Source of the DNA: Pseudomonadota bacterium
Lineage (GTDB): Bacteria > Chloroflexota > UBA6077 > JAJPHF01
Length of the DNA: 64,000 bases
Direction: 5' to 3'
Assembly: GCA_021325365.1 (NCBI GenBank)
Contig: JAJPHF010000134.1
Span: forward strand, 1 to 64,000
Position numbers and translations under genes: made by a program. This document shows, one piece after another, positions 43,938 to 51,010 of the stretch (the first letter of the stretch is position 1; each line of letters starts with the position of its first letter). The notes beneath the pieces are model-generated. The model saw nothing but the letters and a program-made list of their open reading frames with translations, was not told where the DNA came from and did no database searches.

Positions 43938-44212
43938 TGCCGCCCTTGCCGCTCGGCGAGGACGCGCGCGTGCCGCTCGAAGTCTGCGTCTACGCGAGCC
44001 GGGTGCGCCGCGTAGTAGGCCAGCGCCCCGCGCACCTGCTCAATAGTCAGGTGAGGGAACGCCGCCTGCGTGGCCTCGACCTCGCCAAGCTCGCGAAACG
44101 CCTCCACGAGCAGGCGTACCGGGGTCCGGGTGCCGCGCACCACGGGATAGCCACCGCACACGCCGGGCGTCTCGCTGACGTAAGGATGCTCGGGCGTCGA
44201 GCCGTTCTGCAT
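43925..44212 (-). CDS. DUF433 antitoxin candidate
   Basis: A 95-residue protein with a DUF433 helix-turn-helix-like domain: HPYVSETPGVCGGYPVVRGT, then VRLLVEAFRELGEVEATQ and LTIEQVRGALAYYAAHP. DUF433 proteins act as DNA-binding antitoxins for DUF5615. The 3' end overlaps the toxin gene. I prefer ATG at 44212 (AGGG eight bases upstream), though a GTG at 44260 nearer the AGGAGGG site at 44274-44280 is possible. A consensus TATAAT lies upstream at 44287-44292. Confidence 0.86.
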   Translation of the reverse strand: MQNGSTPEHPYVSETPGVCGGYPVVRGTRTPVRLLVEAFRELGEVEATQAAFPHLTIEQVRGALAYYAAHPARVDADFERHARVLAERQGRQWPG

Positions 44213-44273
44213 TGCCAGATCCCTGCTGCGCCGGTTCTTCGAGGGCATTAGGCGCAGCACGGCTGCGGCTGCG

Positions 44274-44298
44274 CCCTCCTGCCGGCATTATAGGGCGC
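44274..44298 (-). promoter_or_regulatory. TATAAT -10 box plus ribosome site cassette (DUF433-DUF5615)
   Basis: On the minus strand, TATAATGCCGGCAGGAGGG mirrors the cassette at 43394-43416 with a one-base insertion. Both drive small genes of the toxin-antitoxin/nuclease type. It lies directly after the 3' end of the L-2-hydroxyglutarate oxidase gene. Confidence 0.6.
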
Positions 44299-44304
44299 AG
44301 CCTG

Positions 44305-45534
44305 CTAGACGGCGGCGGCCGTTTCGAAGCCGAAGACCTCGTCGGCCTTGTCGGCCACCAGGCGTCCGATGGCGAGCGAGGAGGTGGCGGCGGGCGAGGG
44401 GGCGTTGCGGATGTGGACTACCTGATCGTCTTGCACGTTCACCACGAAGTCGTCCACGAGCTGCCCGTCGGCGTCGAGCGCCTGGGCGCGCACGCCCGAG
44501 GGGCCGGGCAGCAGGTCGGCCGCCGTGAGCCGCGGCACGTAGCGCTGGAGCGAGCGCAGGAACGCGGCCTTGCTGTAGTCGCGCACCATCTCCTCCCAGC
44601 CCATGCGCCAGTACTTCGCCGCGAGCTTCTGGAAGCCGCGGTAGCTCAGCGCCTCAGCCAGCTCCGGCAGGTTCACGTCGGAGCGGCGGTAGCCCTCGCG
44701 AGCGAAGGCCAGCACGGCGTTCGGCCCGAGCCACACCGCGCCGTCGGTGATGCGGCGCGTGAAGTGGACGCCAAGGAACGGGAACGCGGGGTCGGGCACG
44801 GGGTAGATCAGGTTACGCGCCAGGTGGCGCTGCTCCGGCCGCAGCACCCAGTAGTCGCCGCGGAAGGGCACGATGCGCGGGTCGGGCGGGCCGCCGGTCA
44901 GCCGCGCCACGCGGTCGGCGTACAGTCCCGCGCAGGCCACCACGCGCCGCGCCTCCACGTCGCCTACCGGCGTCTCCAGCAGCACGCCGCTCGTGCGCCG
45001 GCGGATCGCCTGCACGCGGCGCCCCGGCAAGATTTCGCCGCCCGCCGCGCGCACGTCGTCGGCGTAGGCCGCGGCCACCCGGTCGTAGTCCACGATGCCG
45101 GTGTTCGGCGACCAGATCGCGCGCACGCCCACGCAGGCCGGCTCCAGCTCGCGCAGCCGCTCGGGGCCGACGAACTCCAGCCCCGCGACGCCGTTCGCCT
45201 GGCCGCGCCGCATCAGCTCGTCGAGCCGCGGCAGCTCGCTCTCGTCGGCCGCGACGATCACCTTGCCGCAGCGCTCGGTAGGGATGCCCTTCTCGGCGCA
45301 GTAGGCGTACAGGTCGCGCCCGCCCTGCACGCACAGCCGCGCCTTGAACGAGCCGGGCGCGTAGTAGATGCCCGAGTGGATGACGCCGCTGTTATGCCCC
45401 GTCTGGTGCTGGCCGATGCGGTGCTCCTTGTCGAGCACGGCCAGGCGCAAGCGCGGGTGGCGGCGCAGCAGCTCGCGCGCGCTCGCCAGCCCCAGAATCC
45501 CGGCGCCGATCACTACCAGGTCGTAGCGGCTCAC
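44305..45534 (-). CDS. lhgO: L-2-hydroxyglutarate oxidase
   Basis: A 409-residue FAD-dependent oxidase/dehydrogenase that converts L-2-hydroxyglutarate to 2-oxoglutarate. It has the Rossmann FAD motif GAGILGLASARELLRR, the QTGHNSGVIHSGIYY block, AGLYADRVA and a C-terminal FVVNVQDDQVVHIRNAPSPA segment, all diagnostic of LhgO. I chose GTG at 45534 with GAGGG six bases upstream; the TTG at 45540 is weaker. The VOC gene lies 25 bp upstream on the same strand, suggesting an operon. It is the best recognised single metabolic enzyme in this part. Confidence 0.94.
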   Translation of the reverse strand: MSRYDLVVIGAGILGLASARELLRRHPRLRLAVLDKEHRIGQHQTGHNSGVIHSGIYYAPGSFKARLCVQGGRDLYAYCAEKGIPTERCGKVIVAADESELPRLDELMRRGQANGVAGLEFVGPERLRELEPACVGVRAIWSPNTGIVDYDRVAAAYADDVRAAGGEILPGRRVQAIRRRTSGVLLETPVGDVEARRVVACAGLYADRVARLTGGPPDPRIVPFRGDYWVLRPEQRHLARNLIYPVPDPAFPFLGVHFTRRITDGAVWLGPNAVLAFAREGYRRSDVNLPELAEALSYRGFQKLAAKYWRMGWEEMVRDYSKAAFLRSLQRYVPRLTAADLLPGPSGVRAQALDADGQLVDDFVVNVQDDQVVHIRNAPSPAATSSLAIGRLVADKADEVFGFETAAAV

Positions 45535-45559
45535 CGGCAACCCTCGCTGCCGACCAGGC

Positions 45560-46015
45560 TCACGCCGAGGTGCTGCCCGAGGCAGTCTTGCCGACGATCT
45601 CGTCGATTGAGGGCTTGGGCATGCCGGGCTGCCAGGTGGGGTCGCGGATCTCCAGCACGTTGCCCGACGGGTCGAGGAAGTACAGCTCGCGGCCCGTGAA
45701 GAAGCCTTGCTCGCGGTACTCGAGCTGGATCATCTCGATGCCCCGCTCCGCGAACAGCTTCACGCCCTTTTCCCACTCCTCCGGCGATACCGTGAACGAG
45801 TGGTGCAGGCGGTTGTCCTGGTCGGGCGTGCGGCGAATCTTGTCCTTGCGCTCCGTGAGCAGGATCTCGTGGTCGCCGGCGCGGACGCACGCCATGCCGG
45901 AGTTGCCGAGCCGCCCGCGGTACTCCAGCCCCAGCACGTCGCGGTAGAACGCCTCGGCCTCCGCCAGATCGTTGACGGGGATCGACCAATGGGTGACGCC
46001 CTGAACCTTCAGCAT
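45560..46015 (-). CDS. VOC-family protein, single module
   Basis: A 151-residue VOC-fold protein. VQGVTHWSIPVNDLAEAEAF provides the first metal His, LHHSFTV the second, and RELYFLDPSGNVLEI the Glu, so the metal site of a glyoxalase or dioxygenase-like enzyme looks complete. GGAGAG lies just before the ATG at 46015. It is the first gene of an operon with lhgO, but no known pathway links them. The substrate is unknown. Confidence 0.9.
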   Translation of the reverse strand: MLKVQGVTHWSIPVNDLAEAEAFYRDVLGLEYRGRLGNSGMACVRAGDHEILLTERKDKIRRTPDQDNRLHHSFTVSPEEWEKGVKLFAERGIEMIQLEYREQGFFTGRELYFLDPSGNVLEIRDPTWQPGMPKPSIDEIVGKTASGSTSA

Positions 46016-46788
46016 GCTCTCCACCCTCCTGCTGTGGTGCCCGTATGCTAGCACGTCCGCCACGCGCCGCGCAGCGCTTGACCCCGCGCGGGGTGTCTCC
46101 TCCGTTCTTGCGGCGCGGTGGAGCAGCACCCGCGATCGCGCGGGCGAAACCTTCGCGCGTGCCTGAAGTTATCCGAGGAACGGTCAAACGATGCTCCTTT
46201 ACCGGGTGGTTAACTGCTAGGCCGGGCGCGGGTCTGCGCATGCTCGTCGGGCGCGGAAGGCCGCATCGTTTACCCCGTACGATACTCCTCCGCTGTTCCG
46301 CCGCGGGCCGGGCCGGCGGGGGCAGCCCCGGGCCGGGCGCGGGCGGCGGGCAGGGTGAGAGGCGTGTACGGGCAGGGACGGCGACCACGTCGCGCGAGCT
46401 AGCGGGCGCTCTCCTGCGCGCCTCGCGGCCGGACAGTCGAGTTGGGCTGACGGTTCCGTTGCTGAGGCGGGCCCTCACCCCGGCCCTCTCCCAGGGGGAG
46501 AGGGGGAGGGACGAGGGAAGACGCCCTCACCCCGGCCCTCTGCCAGGGGGAGAGGGGGAGGGACGCCTCGTCACCGGATTTGTTGGGACACTGGGCCGGG
46601 TGGCGACCGGGCAGGGCGCCGCACGCAGCGCCCCTACAAGAGAAGGCATTGGCAGAGAGCCGTCGTCCGGCGCAGACGGCCGGACCACGCGACCGACCGC
46701 CAGGTGCTGGGGGCCGCCCCTGGCGCCGTACAATGCACTGCAGGAGGCGCGACGCGTCGCTACTCCGTGCATTGCAGTAGGAGGCGCG
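46016..46788. other. 773-bp region without a convincing gene, containing repeats
   Basis: Open frames here are GC-driven and lack codon-like structure. The first part (46150-46215) is AT-richer. Two 43-bp direct repeats at 46471-46513 and 46523-46565 (one mismatch) begin GCCCTCACCCC and contain the palindrome CTCTCCCAGGGGGAGAG. They match the block inside the E2 gene at 11481-11517. A TACAAT (46729-46734) is a possible -10 for the HicB gene. The region may be a former mobile-element site. Confidence 0.5.
46471..46565. repeat. Tandem pair of 43-bp GC-rich palindromic repeats
   Basis: Copies at 46471-46513 and 46523-46565 differ at one base and are spaced 52 bp start to start. Translated, they read ALTPALSQGERG in one frame, the same peptide encoded by the copy inside the E2 gene. 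Each contains a G/C palindrome able to form a stem-loop. Confidence 0.8.
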
Positions 46789-47004
46789 ATGCGTCGTTAC
46801 GCCGTCGTGCTGATGCCTGATGCCGGCGGGTATGCCGTCGTCGTGCCCGCGCTTCCCGGCTGCGTCACGCAGGGCGACTCCGTGGAAGAGGCCCTGGAGA
46901 TGGCGCGCGACGCCATTCAACTGAGGATCGAAGCCCTGGCTGCCCATGACGAGGAGATTCCCGAGGCAGATGGCCCGGCCCTGCTCTGTGTTCTCGACGT
47001 ATAG
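46789..47004 (+). CDS. HicB-like antitoxin, orphan
   Basis: A 71-residue HicB-type protein: RRYAVVLMPDAGGYAVVVPA, LPGCVTQGDSVEEALEMARD and AIQLRIEAL match the RNase H-like HicB fold. It lacks the C-terminal DNA-binding domain of longer HicB proteins. No hicA gene is adjacent on either side. GGAGG lies six bases before the ATG. The ribosome site and first codons are imperfectly duplicated just upstream (46732-46762), where the start is ACG. It is a close relative of the HicB at 48744-48974. Confidence 0.85.
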   Translation: MRRYAVVLMPDAGGYAVVVPALPGCVTQGDSVEEALEMARDAIQLRIEALAAHDEEIPEADGPALLCVLDV

Positions 47005-47087
47005 CCATCAGACCCGCGCCCGATCCGTCAAGGAAAGCGGACCGGCAGTCCCCGCGAGCGCATGACTTGGCGTGGAGGCAGACCCTC

Positions 47088-47891
47088 GTGCAGAGCGAGC
47101 GAGGCAGCGAGGCGCCGCTGCTACTGGAGCGCGACGGCGACGTGGCGACGATCGTCTTCAATCGTCCGCGCGCCCGCAACGCGATCACTACCGAGATGTG
47201 GCACACGCTCCAGCGGCGGCTGCGCGAGCTGGCGGCGGCCGACGACGTGCGCGTCGTGCTGTTCCGCGGCGCGGGCGAGCGGGCGCTGGCGTCGGGCGCC
47301 GACGTGACGGAGTTCGGCGAGACGCGCAGCAGCCGCGAGGGCGCCGTCGCGGCCTACCACCTCGTCACCGACACCATGAGCCTGGTGGAGGGCCTGCCCC
47401 AGCCGACGATCGCGCTGATCCACGGCTACGCGGTGGGCGCCGGCTGCGAGCTGGCCATCGCCTGCGACCTGCGCGTGGCCGCCGACACGTCGCGCGTCGG
47501 CATCCCGGCGGCGAAGCTGAACATCACGATCGGCCAGCGCCACATTCGCCGCCTGGTGGCGCTCGTCGGGCCATCGCGGGCGAAGGACCTCCTGATGACG
47601 GCGCGGCTGCTGGAGGCCGAGGAGGCGCTGCGCGTCGGGCTGGTGGACTACGTCGTGCCGCTGGCGGTCGTGACGGAGTTCGGGCGCGACCTAGCGGCGC
47701 GCATCGCGGCGAACGCGCCGCTCACGGTGCGTTGGGCGAAGGAGACGGTGAACCGCTGCCTGGACGACCCCGGCCTCGCCACCGCCGCCGACGACGCCGA
47801 GCTGGCCACCCGCTACGTCCTCACCGCCGACTTCGCCGAGGGCGTCCGCGCGTTCCGCGAGAAGCGCCTGCCGCGCTTCACCGGGCAATAG
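47088..47891 (+). CDS. Enoyl-CoA hydratase/isomerase family protein
   Basis: A 267-residue crotonase-fold protein that binds acyl-CoA thioesters. The oxyanion segments ALASGADVTEF and HGYAVGAGCELAIACD are present, including the Glu that corresponds to Glu144 of rat enoyl-CoA hydratase. The second catalytic Glu (Glu164) is replaced: the local sequence is GIPAAKLNITIG, as in a subgroup with GIPAARL. The reaction may thus be isomerisation, decarboxylation or another crotonase chemistry. I chose GTG at 47088 with GGAGG nine bases upstream; TTG at 47067 is the alternative. It is monocistronic. Confidence 0.9.
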   Translation: MQSERGSEAPLLLERDGDVATIVFNRPRARNAITTEMWHTLQRRLRELAAADDVRVVLFRGAGERALASGADVTEFGETRSSREGAVAAYHLVTDTMSLVEGLPQPTIALIHGYAVGAGCELAIACDLRVAADTSRVGIPAAKLNITIGQRHIRRLVALVGPSRAKDLLMTARLLEAEEALRVGLVDYVVPLAVVTEFGRDLAARIAANAPLTVRWAKETVNRCLDDPGLATAADDAELATRYVLTADFAEGVRAFREKRLPRFTGQ

Positions 47892-47923
47892 CTATCTCCC
47901 GTTAGAGGGCAGCCACCGAGCGG

Positions 47924-48181
47924 CTACGCCGCGTTCAGGGCGATCAGGGCGTCGATGAGAGGGCGGTTGCACGCGCGCTCGTAGTAGGCGACGGCGGCCC
48001 GAACAGCCTCGACGGGCACTCGGTAGTCTGCCGCTGCTTGCGCGACGTCCCCGTGCGCGGCGGCCCGGAGATAGCCGATCAGCGCCCAGATCGGTACGCC
48101 CGAGTCGGCGAGCCGCGCGTTGGCTGGCCCGGGGTGATCGGGGGCCTCCTCCACGTATCGTGCGATGAAGGCATCGTCCAC
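47924..48181 (-). CDS. DUF433-like antitoxin, orphan
   Basis: An 85-residue helical protein similar to DUF433: RLADSGVPIWALIGYLRAAA, GDVAQAAADYRVPVEAVRAA and VAYYERACNRPLIDA. It lacks the GGxPVIRGTR signature, so it is a divergent member. No DUF5615 toxin is on either side. The GTG start at 48181 has AGGATA six bases upstream. It converges with the hydratase gene. It may be a solitary regulator or a remnant of a toxin-antitoxin pair. Confidence 0.68.
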   Translation of the reverse strand: MDDAFIARYVEEAPDHPGPANARLADSGVPIWALIGYLRAAAHGDVAQAAADYRVPVEAVRAAVAYYERACNRPLIDALIALNAA

Positions 48182-48350
48182 GAGTATCCTACCTCACTTC
48201 CGGGAACGCCGCTTCATCCTCCGTACTCCCATGTTCTGGCCCCGCGCCATGTCTCGTCAAGCAGGCCTGGGGCGTCGAGCTTTCGCCGCCGAGTGGGAAC
48301 AGAGAGTGAGCGGGCCGGAGCGCCCGCTACTTTGCTCCCGGAGGCACGCC

Positions 48351-48720
48351 ATGCAGCCTGCTGCCCGCACTCGGATCATCTCGCGGCACGCCGTCGAGCG
48401 CTGGCAAGAGCGCGTCGAGCGCGGCGCCTCCACTCGCGGCCCACACCGCGCTGCGCGCGTTCCTAGCCGGCGGCCGCCGGCGCCCCACGCCGCGTCACTG
48501 GACGACGGCGGCTCCCGCGCCGGGCCTGTGCTTCGTCTACTGGGCCTGCCGGCCGGGCGTATGCGCGCTGGTCCGTGGTCATACCGTCGTCACGATTGTC
48601 ACGCGCGAGCTATGCCGCGCGCATCGCTGGGGGCCGACGGAGCCGCTCCCGCGTCTCGCCCCGCCTCGGCCGCGCTTGCTCACCAGACCGCTCCTCCTGG
48701 GCGTCGACCCGGCCGCCTGA
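48351..48720 (+). pseudogene. Frameshifted small gene, hypothetical
   Basis: Two adjacent reading frames together look like one ~123-residue protein. Frame one starts at ATG 48351 (GGAGG seven bases upstream) and reads SRHAVERWQERVERGAS. At about 48432 a single extra base shifts the good codon usage to the next frame, which continues LAAHTALRAFLAGG, then APGLCFVYWACRPGVCALV and HTVVTIVTRELC, ending at TGA 48718-48720. Both parts have strong GC at third positions and natural composition. It may be a decayed gene, an assembly error, or less likely programmed frameshifting. I do not know the family. Confidence 0.55.
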
Positions 48721-48743
48721 GCAGTGGTCATGTGCCACCCAGC

Positions 48744-48974
48744 TCAGGCCGGCTGTACCTCGACGGTGGCTATCTGCGGCTGGTCGCTTTCCTCAGGCAC
48801 CGGCTCGCCGTGTCGTTCCAGTGCTCGCACGTGAAGCTGGATCGCCTCGCGCGCGTTGGCCAGTGCCTCGTCGACGGTTTCGCCCTGGGTCACGCAGCCT
48901 GGGAGCACAGGCACCAGCACGCTGAACCCGCCTTCCTCGGGTTCCGGGATTAGGACGACCGTGTAGCGCAGCAT
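48744..48974 (-). CDS. HicB-like antitoxin next to a hicA remnant
   Basis: A 76-residue HicB-type protein: MLRYTVVLIPEPEEGGFSVL, LPGCVTQGETVDEALANARE and AIQLHVRALERHG. AGGAGG lies six bases before the ATG. The 16 codons immediately upstream on the same strand match the C-terminal end of HicA toxins, and the rest of hicA is gone, so this antitoxin has lost its toxin. It resembles the HicB at 46789-47004 in length and sequence. Confidence 0.87.
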   Translation of the reverse strand: MLRYTVVLIPEPEEGGFSVLVPVLPGCVTQGETVDEALANAREAIQLHVRALERHGEPVPEESDQPQIATVEVQPA

Positions 48975-48985
48975 AGTGCCTCCTG

Positions 48986-49040
48986 TTAGAGCAGCCCCTG
49001 GAACTCCTCGACCGTAAGCCCGGCTTGAATGAGAATACTG
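48986..49040 (-). pseudogene. hicA: hicA 3' remnant
   Basis: On the minus strand, directly before hicB, the frame reads SSILIQAGLTVEEFQGLL then TAA (48986-48988). This matches the typical HicA ending (S-I-L-R-Q-A-G-L-T-V-E-E-F-x-x-L-L). Upstream of it the sequence is the stop codon of the HerA gene, so the 5' part of hicA was deleted, probably when the HerA operon and the hic module were joined. The order hicA then hicB is the canonical one. Confidence 0.65.
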
Positions 49041-50999
49041 CTAGTCCACCAGGCGCAGCAGCGCCGGCGTCGGGTCGACCGAGACGAGGAGGGGGCGGGT
49101 CATGTGCGGGAAGGAGACGATGGCCTGGCCGGGGGCGAGGCCGGGGAGCTGGCGCCACAGGCCGTCGTCGATGCCGCTCACCGTGCGCTGGAGCGTGCTC
49201 ACCACGTCGGGGTCGGTCGTCTTGTGCAGGACGTAGGAGTTGACGAGGCCAAACACCTGGCGCGGCAGGTTCTGCGGTAGTTGCGTCACGAACACCAGGC
49301 CCAGCCACCGCTTGCGGCCGCGCTTCGCCAGCCGCGCCACCTGCTGGAACAGGACCGGCAGCTTCTCGATGCGCTCGCGGCTCAGGAACTCGTGCGCCTC
49401 CTCGATGATTATCAGCGCGCGCGCGGGCGGCGCGGCCTGCGGGTCGCGCGCGCGGGCCTGCTCGAAGGCCAGATAGGCAGCGTCTTGCTCCTCCTGCACG
49501 CCGCGCAGCAGGTCGGCGATGACGATGTTCGTCAGCTCGGACATGCCCGAGTCGGAGAGGTCGAAGACGGAGACGCGACCGGGCTGGAGCAGCGCCTTGT
49601 AGTCGAGCGGCTTCACGGGGCGGGCCGACGCTCCGGTAGCGCCGCGGCCGCCGAGGGCCTCCTCCTCGGTGCGGTAGAACACCTTCAGGCGGTTGAGGCG
49701 GCGCAGGATGCTGAGCAGTTTGCCCCAGGAGCTGGCAATGCCGGGCATGTTCTTCGCGTGGACGTGCGCGTTCAGCGCGGCCCGGCCGTCCTCGTCCTTG
49801 AGGCGCGCGTTGTAAGGCTCGAACTCGGTCTTGTTGACGGCAGAGAGGCACGCCTCGACTACGTCGATCAGGAGCGATAGCGAGAGGCGCGGGTAGCCGC
49901 GCTCGAACTCGTCCAGGTCACTCAGCAACTCTTCTTGCCGGCGCAGCTCGGCCTCGGTCCCGCTCTTGGCCGGGAAGATGCCCAGGTCGCGCATGAGCGC
50001 CTTGGCAACGTCGTAGGCAAAGATAAAGCGGTCGGCTTGGGCGTCGTTGAGCCCGAGAATGTCGATCAGGGCGTAGGGCGACAGGCGGGCGATCTGGAGC
50101 GAGAACTCGCGGCGGTTCGGGTGGTCGGGGTTGCGCGTCTCGCGGCCGACGAGGTGGTAGAGCGTCATGTCCTGGGCGGGCACACCGCCCGGCGCCAGGC
50201 CGCGCTCGGCCAGCCCGGTCAGCATGCGCTGGTCGTCGGTCGGCTCGTGCAGGTGCGTGTACTCGCCCTCCACGTCGAGCAGGATCACCGCCATGCCCGC
50301 GGCCCGCGCCTGCTGCACCAACCGTGCGATCGTCGTGGACTTCCCGCCGCCGGTGGTACCGAGCACGGCGGTGTGGCGCGGCAGGACTGCCTTCTCTTTC
50401 GAGGGCACGCCGACGACGAGGTTGTCGTAGCCGACGACGAGGCCGAGGCGGATGTCGCCCGCGCAGTGGAGCAGGCGCGCGGACTCGGCCTCGTCGAGCG
50501 CGAACACGGGGCTGTTGGGCAGCGGCCGCAGGCGCGGCGGGCTGAGCGTGCCGTCGCGCTGCTCCTGGCCCAGCAGAGTCACCTGCACACGGCCGTGGTA
50601 GGGCGGCAGCAGGTTGCCGCCGCGCGTGGCGACGGTCACCAGCATGTGCGAGTCGCCGCGCAGCGCGTCCGGCTCGGCGAACGGCCCGGCGGTGACGATC
50701 CCCAGGTAGCTCCCCTGGCCGGGGCTCTTGATGCGCACGAGCGCCTGCGACGGCGCCAGCCGGATGTTCTCACGCGGCAGCAGCACCGTCACGGTGCCAT
50801 CCTGGCTGTTCGGCAAGTCGAACATCGTGGCGCCGATGGCGCCCTCGCGCTCCCGCTCGGCCGCTAGCTCGCCGCCGGCCGCCCCCACGTCGCCGTCCAG
50901 CCGCTCGAGGAAGTCGTCGGCTAGCGGGCGCAGGCCATCGCTCGCGTCGGGCGTGTCGTAGCCGCGCGGGGCCACCGGCTCGGGATCGGGCAGGGTCAT
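49041..50999 (-). CDS. herA: HerA-type DNA translocase ATPase
   Basis: A 652-residue FtsK/HerA-family ATPase. The N-terminal ~190 residues resemble the HAS-barrel region. Walker A is GTTGGGKST at 214-222, with LLDVEGEYTHLHEP soon after, and Walker B is LIIIEEAHEF at 529-538; VTQLPQNLP is a sensor-like motif. HerA forms hexamers that pump DNA with the nuclease NurA during end resection. The nurA-like gene lies 11 bp upstream in the same operon. The ATG at 50999 has AAGGAGA. An open frame extends upstream but overlaps nurA. It is the last gene of the operon, ending at a hicA remnant. Confidence 0.94.
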   Translation of the reverse strand: MTLPDPEPVAPRGYDTPDASDGLRPLADDFLERLDGDVGAAGGELAAEREREGAIGATMFDLPNSQDGTVTVLLPRENIRLAPSQALVRIKSPGQGSYLGIVTAGPFAEPDALRGDSHMLVTVATRGGNLLPPYHGRVQVTLLGQEQRDGTLSPPRLRPLPNSPVFALDEAESARLLHCAGDIRLGLVVGYDNLVVGVPSKEKAVLPRHTAVLGTTGGGKSTTIARLVQQARAAGMAVILLDVEGEYTHLHEPTDDQRMLTGLAERGLAPGGVPAQDMTLYHLVGRETRNPDHPNRREFSLQIARLSPYALIDILGLNDAQADRFIFAYDVAKALMRDLGIFPAKSGTEAELRRQEELLSDLDEFERGYPRLSLSLLIDVVEACLSAVNKTEFEPYNARLKDEDGRAALNAHVHAKNMPGIASSWGKLLSILRRLNRLKVFYRTEEEALGGRGATGASARPVKPLDYKALLQPGRVSVFDLSDSGMSELTNIVIADLLRGVQEEQDAAYLAFEQARARDPQAAPPARALIIIEEAHEFLSRERIEKLPVLFQQVARLAKRGRKRWLGLVFVTQLPQNLPRQVFGLVNSYVLHKTTDPDVVSTLQRTVSGIDDGLWRQLPGLAPGQAIVSFPHMTRPLLVSVDPTPALLRLVD

Positions 51000-51010
51000 C
51001 GCTCGTCTCC

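Noticed and set aside
46045..47004. 319-codon open frame ending with HicB
   Set aside because: Only the last 71 codons have a ribosome site and family similarity. The upstream part reads through GC-rich repeats.
48165..48953. 262-codon plus-strand frame
   Set aside because: It crosses a better-supported frameshifted gene and the antisense of hicB. Codon quality falls after the shift near 48432.
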